Origin: Fennellomyces sp. T-0311
Lineage: Eukaryota > Mucoromycota > Mucoromycetes > Mucorales > Lichtheimiaceae
Length of the DNA stretch: 64,000 nt
Direction: 5' to 3'
Assembly: GCA_025266875.1 (NCBI GenBank)
Contig: JALLLT010000029.1
Span: 62,001 to 126,000 of the forward strand
A program made the translations under genes and the position numbers. Positions 50,985 through 62,479 of this stretch are shown here, in pieces. Position 1 is the first letter of the stretch. Every line of letters begins with the position of its first letter. The notes beneath the pieces are model-generated. The model was not told the origin of the DNA. It made no database searches and saw only the letters and a list, made by a program, of their open reading frames with translations.

Positions 50985-51440
50985 TCCGTATGCAGAAATT
51001 TTATCTTTGGGTTAGGGGCCGGTATATATGCACGGATCATCAACCCGGCAATAATCAAGTCCGTTATAGCTGGTAATGCGGACAATATTCGTCAGGTGGC
51101 TCTTTGCCTTCTTTACTGCCCTATCATCAATTGGGTGGATTGTGATCCCGCTGCTGGGGGCCAATAATTTGAAGCCGATGAGGAGAGATATATATTGTCA
51201 CTAAGTTGACACATCTAATCATATATAGGCTATCGACGACATGTATGACACGCATAAACTATGCGCGATTTAAGTTTTCCAACCGTTATTTTTCTACTTA
51301 TAATGTTGACAAAAACCGTAACATGCGAATAATGGCTCTTGTTCTCAAAACTGAACAGTATTCTTGATATTTACACCGCTGTATTGCCTAGGATCTCCGT
51401 GTATGATTTGATTTACATCCAACCTTAGTAATTGCTACTG
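50985..51440 (+). pseudogene. TAD3 pseudogene
   Basis: Nucleotide and protein similarity to intact TAD3: FIFGLGAGIYARIINPAIIK and VIAGNADNIRQV mirror SLGSGSVYARIVDP and VIAEGADTRQV. The region of the deaminase motif is reduced to CLLYCPIINWVDCDPAA against HHAVMNCVDAVA. Exon 4 is represented at about 51325-51430 (TGCGAATAATGGCTCTTGTT against TGTGCAATGGCTCTCGTA). Indels break the frame and the first two exons are missing or unrecognisable. Confidence 0.8.
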
Positions 51441-51450
51441 CGATTTAATA

Positions 51451-52146
51451 CAGGCTAATGCGTAGCAGGAACAAACTAGTTTGACACAGGAGCAACTTGC
51501 TGTGTGATGAGCTGCATTACGCATATCAATATATATATCGGGTCATAGGATCCTGTCAGCGATAAAAATAGATCGGCTTCTTATGCAAAGTGAACTTTAA
51601 ATGCTTTGATAGTAGGATTACCAGATCGTCACTGGTGGTCAGGGTCCGGAAACGATGACACAATAGACATGTAGAACGAGCATTGCGTTTTTTAGGTTCT
51701 TACAAGGCACGCTGCCGGTAAAAGTAGTTAATGCAAGGTTCTGAGCATGCGAATGACTGTGAAAAATAACATAACCGCGATGATAGTACATTTCTTTGTT
51801 GCGGAAATTAATCGCCTGTCGGTAAGTTTTAGAAATATATTCTTCTGTTCATTCTTAATAGCTAGAAAAAATGTGGTGATGACTCTATTTCTGATCATCG
51901 GATTTTCCCACTGACATGAAAGCCAACTCTTGTGAGCATGTACCTGTGCATGTCCACTGCCATTTAGGTTTACCGGATGTTTACTATTCCGGTAGGAGGA
52001 CGTAATCGAGCACTTCAGCAGAGCGAACATTTAAGTTTAGATTTCTATGCAAAAACCAACGGATAAGGATCGATATATAAATTAGATCTGCTTCCGAAAA
52101 TTGTACTTCCTGCTAATGTTCTTTCTTTCTCCTATATTTTCTGCCT
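51451..52146. other. intergenic region
   Basis: 700 bp upstream of the next gene. No feature recognised. Confidence 0.5.
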
Positions 52147-54124
52147 ATGTCTAGAAACAACAGTAACGACACGCTTCACCTTCCCTCCGGGGGTGTATCC
52201 ACCTATAGTCACACCACAACGATGTGCGACAACTGTGAAGAAAACAGCAATAAATATTCAAGTACGTAGCAACTGCTTAATATTAATTTCATTTAGCTGA
52301 CGTATTAGTAGGTGGAGTGACATCTTCTCCAAACGGAAGCACCGAGAGCTCTTACAAACGAACGAAATTAAGGCTCCTACCGTCACAATTCTGGCGTTGG
52401 ATTCAGAAACAGATCGCATGCAATGACAATCGATATGCACTGCAGATGGGTACTGCATTCTTAGTTGCTACCTTGTTCGTAGTTGTAAGACCTATCTCGA
52501 ATTTTGCACCGAATGCATTCTGGGTTGGTAAGCTTCTGAAAAACGAAAAGAGCTCTTTGTTATTTGTACAATTGGGCTCTTGAATGCTATAATCAATTAT
52601 ACTAAAGCGGCGTATTAGGTGTCTCGGTGGTAACTGTACTAGACAATACTGTTGGCGGTTTCATTGCACTTAGTATCCAGCGCATGATCGGAACAATCAT
52701 TGGAGGTGGCCTGTCAATTATTGTGATGACAGTATCGAGGGCAATATTCCCAACTTGGAGTCCAGGTGCAACCGTATTTTTGTGCTTTCTTATGTTCTGT
52801 CAAGTATTCACGATTGCGCGAATCAAACTGAGGCCTAATATGAACTACGCTGGTGGAATTGTAAATATTCCCCTTACTTTCTGACCCCTTAATACATGCT
52901 GACTAGCGTATCGATTAAATGTAGGGTTTATTGACTACAGTCATTATTCTACTTTCCGGCTATCCAGATCTGATCCATGACAAGATTTCTGGATGCGCAA
53001 GACTTGGCTTTTGGCGAGTGTTCGATTTGGTTATTGGGATTTTTATTTCAATGTAAGCTTAACTTTCTGCAGGATGCATATTACAGATCCTTATGCAGAT
53101 CCTTAGGTGGGCGGCACTATGTATTTTTCCTCTTAAGGCGCGTTACACGATGCGAAAGAATCTTGGGGAAGCATTGGAAGAAGCTGCCACGTTGTACGAA
53201 CGCGCCGCATTGTATTGCCTCAATCTCAAAAATATCGACTCCGCAGATCTATCAGAATCGCTGTGTCTCACAGTTGAACGACAGAAAGTGAAAACCCAAA
53301 TCGATGATGCCAACTGCAGCGAAAAAGAACACGAAAAAGTGTACGAAAGAGCCAAAGAAAAAGCTGAAGATGTAAAGCAACGTCAAACGACCATTCAAAT
53401 CGAAGAACCGCAGTTACCCACACTCAACTACGACATGGAAATATGGAATCATGAACTTGTGAACGATCTTTGCGACAAAGCATTTCGTGTCTTATCACGC
53501 CTACAAACGGAGGCTACGCGTTTGCGCAGTGTCTCTAAAGAGTACTATCTGCAAGTACCAATACACTATGTATTCGGCGGTGGCAAGGAACGTTGCCGTA
53601 AAGATCTGCAGAGGACAAAACAATATAGCGAATCCATTGACGCGATGAAGCGTATCGTGTGGCCGCTAGTGTCGTTCCGACTGCTGCTTCCCTTAATTAA
53701 GCGAGATAGGGGGACAGAAGACGCAATCACACTCCACAATCGAGTATCACCAACTCGAGCTCTAGTGGAGAACTTTGAAGACAGCTTGTGGGTGATGCGC
53801 AAACTAGCAGCCATGTTGAAGGATACCAAAATCAAGTTAAGCGAAGAACCCGATTGGCCGTTGCTGAGATGGCGTGTAATGAATGGAACAATGCTGGTTC
53901 AACAAGAGCTCAAGCAAACCATAAGCATTAGCAAGGAATCCGACTGTGTGGATGGACTGAAGCTTCTATCATACTATGGATTTCTGGTCAGATGCTCGAC
54001 GATTTGGCAGGGTCTGGAGTCTATTGTCAATAACCTGGGCCCTGAGAGACGGCGATCTTTATCAACGTTAAGCCGTGTGTCATACCCCCCTTCTTTGCAA
54101 GGAACCCTTCATGCGCAAGAGTAG
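52147..54124 (+). CDS. ALMT/FUSC-like multi-spanning membrane protein
   Basis: Resembles the aluminium-activated malate transporter / fusaric-acid-resistance (FUSC) superfamily of anion or aromatic-acid exporters. Exons: 52147-52261 (hydrophilic N-tail), 52309-52527 (ALQMGTAFLVATLFVVVRPI), 52619-52860 (VSVVTVLDNTVGGFIALSIQ, MIGTIIGGGLSIIVMTV), 52925-53052 (GLLTTVIILLSGYPDLIHDK, GFWRVFDLVIGIFISM) and from about 53089 to 54124, beginning LRWAALCIFPLKARYTMRKN. The long last exon is a cytosolic helical domain with charged coiled-coil-like stretches. The exon 4-5 join does not keep frame with any GT-AG pair; the acceptor region contains a repeated CAGATCCTTA. Either a base is missing or a boundary is atypical. 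Substrate unknown. Confidence 0.82.
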
Positions 54125-54284
54125 AAAAAAAAGTAACCAAATTCTGACAAAGCATTGCTTGTATTATACACACCCACTGTACGATTTGCTTCACATTAAA
54201 GTTATTGAGGCCTTGTGGCTTGGACGAATTTCTTTTGGCCGAAGCAAGGGGTCACCTTCCACATAACTTTTCACATATTCAACA

Positions 54285-54731
54285 ATGCTTCGACTCGCGA
54301 TTCGTGGTTCGGCTGCCGGTACAGCACGACGTTCCTACGCAACAAAAAGCAAGACAACCAACCTGACATCGAAGCCACGAGTGCCATTCACCGAAACGAC
54401 CCTGTCCGATGGCAGCATTTTCGTGACCCGCGAAGCTCCAGTTGCGCCAGAAGTTCAAGCTACAGCACCACTTCTTCGCCAACCCGCAGCAAAGAAAGCT
54501 AAATTGAGCCCTGAACAAATTGAGGAAATGAAGCAATTACGGCAACAGGACCCTTCGACATGGAGCCGAAAGAAGTTAGCAGACAAGTTTGGTTGCTCGG
54601 AACTGTTTGTCAGTATCGCTGCTCCGACAGTCAAGCGTGCAGTCAAGGTCGAATTAGAAGCATCGAACGAGGCTGGTTACAGACGACAGTTGATCAGAAA
54701 GAACCGCGAGAAAAGACGGGAATTATGGTAG
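54285..54731 (+). CDS. MRPL20: mitochondrial large-subunit ribosomal protein L20 (mL58)
   Basis: Single exon, 148 aa. The first 25 residues (MLRLAIRGSAAGTARRSYAT) are Arg/Ser/Ala-rich without acidic residues, a mitochondrial presequence. A Pro/Thr-rich linker is followed by the family signature LSPEQIEEMKQLRQQDPSTW, SRKKLADKFGCSELFVSIAA and the basic tail RKNREKRRELW at the end. Length and motifs match fungal MRP-L20. The gene begins 160 bp after the preceding membrane-protein gene, same strand. Confidence 0.92.
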   Translation: MLRLAIRGSAAGTARRSYATKSKTTNLTSKPRVPFTETTLSDGSIFVTREAPVAPEVQATAPLLRQPAAKKAKLSPEQIEEMKQLRQQDPSTWSRKKLADKFGCSELFVSIAAPTVKRAVKVELEASNEAGYRRQLIRKNREKRRELW

Positions 54732-54839
54732 ATACGCTTATTATGTCCTGCACGTCCACACTACACCTCACGATCACATCACCTACTCGCATCAAATAAT
54801 AAAATAAGCCTTACATCGGTTGCATATACCGCCAATTGC

Positions 54840-56020
54840 TGCCCACTTTCTTCATATTTTAATGTTTTCCCCTTCTCGCTGACTGGGGCGGAAATTCGAG
54901 CCAGGGGACACTGCAAGGGATTTACGAGGTGAAAACATCGGCTATGTAAAGGAAACGTCTGAAATTATGCGAATCACTCTGAAAGAGAAGCAGCTGCACG
55001 ACTTGCAACGAAGCCAAAGATAAAAGTGCCACACTGTTCGTAACTAAAACCTGCCCATGAGCCATTGCTTTGAAGACCCGGAGTAATTCGACCTTGTAAT
55101 ATGTGCGTCGAAACTACGTCATAGTGCGGCCGTATTAATTCATTCCAACAAACACACAACCGTGTCAAAGCTATTTACAGGCGGATATCCCCGCTTATCG
55201 GACAGATCTCCATAGTAACACACAAGCAACCACATAAATTCCTTACGCTTCTGCTCTCGACAGCCCAGTGCGCTGGAGGAAAAGCCGCCGAAATACATGC
55301 ATAAGCTGAATGAAGTGCGTAGCCGTGGCACCCAATTAGAAGTGGGGTGACATGCAAAAAAAAGTCAGCCGATCAAATTGCAATATGAGATCAAAGTGCC
55401 AAGGGCAGCGCATCCAAAGATGACTATGGGAGATAGCGTCACGATGCGGTTGATGAGATTTAGCTGGCGATCGGTACCGATATCGGGAGTACCGGATGAT
55501 CAAAGAGCCATTTCGGATTATCCATGGTTACACACCGTCTGAAATGCATCCAAGAGCTCTGCATAACCGGGCGGCTCGCTGGGCGTTGGAGGGTTGGACA
55601 CGGCAGACATGGACGGCGCGACCGCAATAAACGTAGGGAAAAATACGCAGATGAACCAGTAGTCAATATGGAATTTGGTAATGCGGATCGAAGCGCCCGA
55701 AACAATAATCCACTGTTGATTCCATAAGCGTCACGCGGATTTGAGTTGAATAGGGTCTCTCGCCCAATTTGCAGCCAACTTTACCTCTTTCACACACACA
55801 AAAAGTCATAATATGAAGGACCAAGATCAAACCAGAAAAAGCAGCGATTGCAGAGACACCCCAATACCTCCTCCCATTCCTCCCCCGCCCCACCGCAGTC
55901 GTCAAGGAATCCCTCATCACTGCTCTCGCCCTGGTGGTCAGCTGAGCCGCTTCCAGAGCGACCAGCAGAGCAGAACAAAAAGAGCCGGCGCACATTCATC
56001 AACTTTACGCGGATCGCCAA
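54840..56020 (-). CDS. possible membrane-protein gene, structure unresolved
   Basis: Minus-strand pieces look coding: 56000-55790 (RRYWGVSAIAAFSGLILVLH, a membrane helix), 55490-55370 (LNLINRIVTLSPIVIFGCAA, another hydrophobic segment ending near LISYCNLIG) and 55070-54960 (VTNSVALLSLASLQVVQLLL). They may be exons of one multi-spanning protein, but I could not establish splice continuity and an intergenic origin is possible. A competing plus-strand frame at 55848-56342 is Ser/Pro-rich and unconvincing. Confidence 0.25.
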
Positions 56021-56227
56021 TGCAATAGAATACGGAGCTGATGGTCAGAAAACAGGCAAATCAACTACGTTGTTCACGGAGCGATGCTACTTGTCAACCA
56101 GAAAAGATCTTGGCGATCCGTCGAGTGATGGCATTCCTGCACGAGCACCGTCCGATTGTCGAATGGTGTGCTTCCTGCGTGAAAGCGAGGAGCGGAGGAA
56201 AGAACGGCAAGATAAAGCCAAATCACT

Positions 56228-56830
56228 ATGGAATCCGTTCCACGGGCTGTGGATAGTGGTTGCTACGACACACCAACGCTGCCTGGAACATACTGCCGGT
56301 ATGTTCGTGGGATGTGGATGTTTGCTGTTGCAGCGGCAGTAAAAAAAGTTTCTCACGTGTTTGTTCAATGCATCTAGAGAAAGACATAAGCAAAAAGTCC
56401 CAGTAGGTTTTTTTTTGTAGCGTCATGTGGGTATTTTGAGTGTTTGCTGATGACCATCGTTTTGCAGTCCAGATTACTATACCATGGAGCTTGGTGAGAG
56501 GTTCAGCGGATCAGGAGATGATGGTAAGTGTGTGATAGTCCTCCCTGATTAAGCTATTCTAAATGGAGTTCGCGTATTTGTTCCTCCGCGCTGACAGCCA
56601 AACGAATCGTCTCCAAGACATTTGCCCCGCTGCAAGAGCTGACCAGACGCTACGTCCAGTCGTGGCAGGACGGCACACAGCAGCTCTTCTTCCAGAGATT
56701 CTGGGAGAGCACAAAACGCGGTGACGCCTTCCACCTTGTCCGAGACAACACCAAGAAGGTCTTCCAGTCTCTCACCGGCACCGAAAAGAAACCCGAAGAC
56801 GATGACCGCAAAAAGGGCTCAAATGAATAA
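56228..56830 (+). CDS. small unknown protein, 119 aa
   Basis: Three exons in phase: 56228-56298, 56468-56523 and 56598-56830. ATG 56228 is preceded in frame by a close TAA. The product starts MESVPRAVDSGCYDTPTLPG, continues PDYYTMELGERFSGSGDDAK, then a helical part with aromatic residues (TFAPLQELTRRYVQSWQDGT, FFQRFWESTKRGDAFHL), and ends with an acidic/basic tail (KKPEDDDRKKGSNE). No signal peptide or membrane helix; no family recognised. The GTATGT donor and TTTTGCAG acceptor are good. It converges on RCE1, with stops about 115 bp apart. Confidence 0.6.
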
Positions 56831-56945
56831 TGCAAAACGCCCGCCAGTTCCTTATTTTCCGTTGTTTCTTTTCCCTTTGTTTTTTCCCTTCTACCCGTGA
56901 AAAGCATACCCCCTCAGCAATGACCAATACATCAAACATATTTTT

Positions 56946-58129
56946 TCAGGCTGCAGGCCAATACACCGACCATCCTACATTGCGAGGGCTGGTAAGCGGG
57001 AACAATAGGCACCAGAACAGCACCACCCCGCCAGCAAATGCGCATTTGATGACTACCAACAAGTCAGGAACTCGGCTCGGTCGCACGGCACTTTGCGCCA
57101 CTCACCTTTTTGCCTGGCCGGAGACTGGAGTTGAATGTCACTGACGTCAGGAAATCCCATAATGTTGCAGAACGTGTGGCACAGAATCGGCGGCCAGATG
57201 CTGCCGAGTCGCAGAAAGACAAAACTGACATACCAGCCGAAAACAGTTGTGTAGCAAAACTGAAATGCTATGGTCAAAAGCAACAGTCAGGGATAGGGCG
57301 CATTTGCCAATGCTATGGCCACGTACTCGATGAAAATAGCACCAGCCGCAATGCGCCTTTGTTACTGCCCCATTGATGGAAATTCTCCCAAGCGTGGTGA
57401 AGATGTGCTACCTTTCGTAAGCGAGCTGTTCTCCATTGCATATCCACATGCATACCTAACCCAAAGTACATCGGAGAGACAAATATCAAGTAGGCCCTTG
57501 AAAAACCAGCATGGTGTAAGACTGCAATCATGCAGGCCCTGAACACAAATTCTTCGGTGATAGGTGCCTGGAATTATGCAGCAGCATGTGTTAAGATGGC
57601 AATTGATCCTTACATGCAAAGCATTACCACAACGTAGTTTCGTTGTCCTAGCAACGAAAAGAACACACTTTTGACATCGCGTGTGAAATCAAAATTGGAC
57701 TGATAAGGAAGGCTCTGCTCATAATAAAGCTGCACGAGTGGGCCGAGAAACAAGACAGCTGTCAACACCACCGGCCCGGTCAATGCGGCTAGTTCGGACA
57801 CCGAGCTTGGTAACCGTAACCCGAGTACTTGCAGAATCGAGTGCTTTTTTTCTCGCGCTTTTTAGAAACTATCTGACCAACATGCATACTTTACACTAGC
57901 TTACGTTGAAAGGATGAGAGAGCATAATGAGCCAGACAAGAAATGGAGTAACGATCGAGGCAAACGTAACCGCCCTGATCCGATTTTTAATAGTCACCGG
58001 ATGATTCCTCGAGAGATTTGCGTTTTGTTTGGTTCGAAACAAGTAGAATCCGGCAACGTATATGAATCCAAAGGCAATGCATGCAACATTGGCTACGAAG
58101 GACGAAACATTTTGCGAGGTTGTTGCCAT
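56946..58129 (-). CDS. RCE1: CAAX prenyl protease 2 (Rce1)
   Basis: ER-membrane endopeptidase removing the -AAX tripeptide from farnesylated and geranylgeranylated proteins. Exon 1 (58129-57905) gives [20 protein letters not shown] and [18 protein letters not shown]. The next exons give [20 protein letters not shown], the diagnostic EExxxR motif in [30 protein letters not shown] and [11 protein letters not shown], the second His motif [15 protein letters not shown], and [20 protein letters not shown] before MGFPD. A last exon adds a C-terminal hydrophobic segment ([19 protein letters not shown]) and stops at 56946. All catalytic Glu and His residues expected for the ABI/CPBP glutamic protease fold are present. 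Confidence 0.93.
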
Positions 58130-58199
58130 GGAGGAGCCCTACAGAAACCTTTGTTTCTGCAATCCCAGCTCAGCAAAATTATTCTGTAGTAAGGAGTAA

Positions 58200-58720
58200 C
58201 TTTTCTGATGACTGTGAAACCAAGATCAGCTTGGATGATACAGTGTACTACGCTTGGGAATATAGAAATTGGAAGGAACAGATCCATGTTGATAAGGACA
58301 GTGGAAAGAGGATTCGAAACCAAGCAGGACTGCTCCGGTATACCCTCACGCTATCTAGTATGCTGCCTTCGCTTCGAATTTTTGCGAGATAAGGGACATA
58401 TAAATTGCACGGATGACATGGCAACCATTCACTGTGAACGAGCGATTTGGAGCGGCTTGGATGCTCTGATTAAATTACATAGGGCGTCATTCGTTCGAGA
58501 AAAGTACTAAAGGCAAGGTGATAAACTGTTTTGAGAATTCCAAGGATGGATATTCTGCTCGAAGCAGTTATCGTATTGCTCTCGTCAAACCACTTCAGGA
58601 TTAGGTACACTACCACGGGGCGAATGACGCGAAGGCTCATGCATGAGACAGCGGCAGCCAGGATCCCTAATAGCAGGACCAGCCCCATGTATCTGGCAAC
58701 GCTCGACCAATAGGCGACAG
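58200..58720 (-). CDS. possible small membrane protein upstream of RCE1
   Basis: Minus-strand segment 58715-58530 encodes NKIPVAYWSSVARYMGLVLL then LGILAAAVSCMSLRVIRPVV and ends at a GTAT-like position (ISILGILKTV). A second segment at about 58430-58245 reads LPCHPCNLYVPYLAKIRSEG, DSVRVYRSSPAWFRILFPLS and STWICSFQFLYSQA then stop. They could be two exons of a membrane protein. No family recognised and the 5' end was not found. Confidence 0.3.
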
Positions 58721-60345
58721 GAATTTTGTTCTTGTAATGTCTTGTGTTAGTAAATTACTGGGAAAACAGCGATACAATAACTTCTGGTGTAAGTATTACG
58801 GCGCTTCTGTACTCACAAAAGAAGAGTAATTATGTACCTACGTACGTACCTACGTACTTTTACTGAAGCTTTGTTCTGCGGCCGCTTTTCTGCGGAGAAA
58901 TGGTAAAAACATGCCATTATCCGTTTGATGAAAAAGCTACATCTACACTTTGACCTACATATTGCTTATAAAGCAAAGCCAACGAGCTTGCTTTCTGGTA
59001 CTGTGGTACACCACCGTAGCGGCTATATATGATTTTGATGCAAAAGCTGAGCGACCCGCATGCCTGTTAACAACGTGAGTGTTTGTTAAATCAATCACTA
59101 AGAGTAGCACAAAATTTTCGTGCACCGCTGCCAACGGACACTTTCAAAGTAAAACAATTCAATTTGTGTCAAATATTATGAGAACGGTAGGGTACGAGGA
59201 TGGAGATATGGAAGCTTTGAGAAGTACCACGTTGTGTATTCGTTTCACGGGCCCCACCTGGGCGTCAAGAAAAAAAATAAAGCTGGTGTCTTATCCATCC
59301 TTCAAGATGAACGGTAAGGTGAATATAAGTTTACAGTTTCAGTAAACTGATATGGCTGCAATCTACAGTGTTTTTATTGCTTTTTTATTACTTTAAAGAA
59401 ACCATAAAAATACCCGTAGTACTATCGGTTTTAATAAACTACATAATGGTGAAAGCCATTGATAACTTTTTATCTTTGTAATAATTATAGTTATACTTTA
59501 AAGCTGAACCAAATCCCAAGCAAGGCACGTAATATGAGAGATAGCGTACCATATAACACGGAGCGCCGGAGTTATCCTGGTTTGTACTTTCGAGTGCCCT
59601 CTTCACTGACTTTGTTAACCCTTCTAGCAATTCATTTGTATGCATATCTCCACTGCTGACGGTTCCTTTTATACCAGCTTCACATATCAAACTGAAAGAT
59701 CGAAAGTAGTACTGATCACATGAAAATTACGCTCGCGTTCATAGCGTTATGTCAACTGGCTGACCAAAAGATTGGTTGTGATGGCTTCCTCGCTTGGTGT
59801 ATCAGTTCTTAACATTCCATTATACCAACATGCATATCACACTGCGTGAGACTGTTTCAGGAGTGGATCAAACTATGGATCTCGTTTTCCACTTCCAAAC
59901 CAGACTGTGCTAGCTTTCAACGCCTACATAAGGATAGAGGGTAAAGCAAGCAATGTTGTCGCTGTCATCTGCAGCACCTACGTACATTTACAACTTATTA
60001 TATATATGCACAAACAGCTATAGCTGAAATTACGTATAGCTAACGCCTTACGCTTTCCTCGTGCTAGTCTTTGTTAATTGAGTTCAAGAAGTATCAGGAA
60101 CTGAAAATGACATAGAGTATCTAGATGTTAACTGTTAAAGGGAATATCCTTCAACTAATTACATATATTGATGCACTTAGTGACATGTCACTTGCTACTG
60201 ATTAGAGACATGTAGACAATTCTTGGAAAGTCAAATAACCTCGATACAAGCAACATTCGTAACGAATAAGCACAATTTATCGATAACAAAGTTTTTTGAG
60301 ACTGGGTATTCTTTTTATTGTGAGTCGTTGCAAAAAAAAACCTAT
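58721..60345. other. 1.6 kb gene-poor region
   Basis: Contains a small tetranucleotide repeat (CTACGTACGTACCTACGTAC at about 58838-58857). No supported gene; an 83-codon minus frame at 59439-59690 lacks motifs. Confidence 0.45.
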
Positions 60346-61490
60346 TTACTCCAAACAATCAGGCTGCAGCTTGGTGATCATTTGGAAAAGAGGTTGGAAC
60401 TGCATGTAGCCTGCTTGGTGATCTCCAGTATTGGCGTATACTCCGCGGGCAACCTCATCGTCAATCAACTTTAAGTCCTTATAACCATTGGGATGTGCGG
60501 ATTCAGCCAAGATTTGAGATTCGCAGCACCGTTCCATGGCAAGGAACCACCAGACTGCCTCATCCACCGTTTTGCCCGTCGTCAACAAACCGTGATTCTG
60601 CAAGATAAGCGCCTTGTTGGTTGGACCCAACGCCTTGACCAAATTGGCACCTTCCTCGGGAGTGTAAACAACACCACCAAAATCGGGATATACGCCATGA
60701 TGACCATAAAATGCACAAGCGTCCTGAGAAATCGGTAACAATTCGCGACCGAATGTCGAAAATGTTCGTCCGTAAATCGAGTGTCTAATCGAAATATTTT
60801 TTTTATAAGCAAAATCACGTCATTCCTGCAGTCGCAGAACCTTACGTATGGACAGCACAAATCACATCCGACCGAGCACCATGAATCGCACCGTGAATCA
60901 TAAATGCAGCTTTGTTGACAGTTGTATTTCCACGAACGATCTTTCCTTGATGGTCAACCAAGACAAGATCGCTTGCCTTGATGTGTCCAAAATATTGAGC
61001 CAGCGGATTCACCCTGTGAGTAACAGTGCTGTGTCAGACAATACTCTATTGTTCTGCTGGCATCTACGTACCAGAAAAGATCAGGATACTCTGGATCTCT
61101 GAAGGTCATATGGCCAGCAACACCTTCATCGTAGCGATACAAAGCCATCAATCTAACATAATGCGTTGGTTACGCAATTCCCAAAAAATCAGATCTATTT
61201 TGTTTTATGCACCTGAATCCGGCAGCCAGCTTTTGCTTCATGTGAGTACGCTGTTCGTGAAAGCTCATAAATGTTGGAAGACCAGGAATTTTAATAGGCT
61301 CTTTCTCCGCTGCGCGCGCCTCCTCCTCAGTCTCGCTTCCAGTCAACACAATCTGGCGCTTCGAGCGTAAAAAGATAGCATATCGATCGGCGGATCGTTG
61401 TGCTTGGAGAGGGGTTAATTGTTCCTTGGATTCACTGTGATAATATTTAGAAGAAATTCAAGTTGTAGCGTATTGCACATACGTGGACAT
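60346..61490 (-). CDS. class II aldolase/adducin-domain protein
   Basis: Zinc-dependent aldolase fold shared by fuculose-phosphate aldolases and adducin heads; common in fungi as stand-alone proteins of unclear substrate. The first exon is only MST (ATG 61490, donor GTATGT), followed by ESKEQLTPLQAQRSADRYAI, EEEARAAEKEPIKIPGLPTF and MKQKLAAGFR. Then LMALYRYDEGVAGHMTFRDP, an exon with VNPLAQYFGHIKASDLVLVD and AAFMIHGAIHGARSDVICAV ending in HTH (metal ligands), GRTFSTFGRELLPISQDACA, and ALILQNHGLLTTGKTVDEAV with the third His ligand. It ends ITKLQPDCLE. All metal-binding histidines are present, so it is probably an active metal-binding enzyme. Confidence 0.9.
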
Positions 61491-62479
61491 TGTGGAAAAA
61501 AAAAGGTTGGATAGTCAAAAAGGAAACGGTAATCCTTTATATACTTTTTTCGAAAGTTCCTGCGGTAGTCGGGGAAATAAAATAAGCATCCGCCCGCGCC
61601 CAATGTACACCTTCTCACGATCTTCCGCATGTTCTCACAGACCGGCGTGTTTTGGTAAGGCGCATCGTTGGCACAATGAGGTACTTCACTTTAACTTTAC
61701 GATTCGATTCCTTGTGATTTGTTATTTGCGCATAGCCAGCTACAAAAAATATATATTAAACTCTACTCATAAATTAAAACCATGCGTGGATACGCATGCT
61801 GTCATAGATAACCAAGAAGTATTCATCGGTAGTCTTAAACTTGAAAATACCATTACATTTGGTGATGTATATGTAACGAATCATTTGAGCTGACCAATAA
61901 GTTCGTGAGAAGTTAAAAAAATATTATGTACGCTCATGATGGTAATTGCTTTCGGCGCGGGGCGATGATCACAGGGATATAGAAGTACGCACCAGTAAAA
62001 GAATGTCCCTGTGGTCTACTAAAAAATCTAGCTCGTCTTTTTTTTCCACAAACACACGTTAGTCGAATACTTCGCAAATTTTTCGAGTCGAACCTTTTAA
62101 CGCTTTCAAGAAAAACAAGTTACGCTTATTACCATCGAAGACAGGATAAAAAAAGCTTGAGCCATTGTAAGTCTAAAAATTATGACAGCTTTCCGAAAAA
62201 TCTACGTTCATCAAAACTGCAAAGTATCCAGTTTCCGATTTTCCCACTAAAACGGTTTGATTTCCGGGCTTCGGACATTGTTGTGATACAATGAGCTAGT
62301 GCGCCCATCCTTCCACTGTCAGACATAAACAAAACTATTTTGTCGTCTACTGTATTCTATTAAATGATATACGACTGCATGACAATCATATTAGAATACT
62401 TTGCATTTGGTTGGAAAAGCAATTTTTGCTGCAACATGTATCTCTTTAATATTGTGGACTATTTAAGTACATATATTGG
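61491..62479. other. 1 kb intergenic region
   Basis: A/T-rich, no supported gene. Confidence 0.5.

Larger units (their letters stand above)
44390..51450 (+). repeat. segmental duplication, unit 2 (siderophore transporter + decayed TAD3)
   Basis: Partner of 38480-42830. Longer because a roughly 1.9 kb repeat-flanked insertion (48651-50576) lies between the transporter and the TAD3 relic. The upstream blocks shared with unit 1 are interspersed with diverged sequence, so the duplication is not recent. Confidence 0.8.

Noticed and set aside
55848..56342. 164-codon plus-strand frame
   Set aside because: Ser/Pro/Arg-rich with no motif, and overlapped in another frame by the well-spliced gene starting at 56228.
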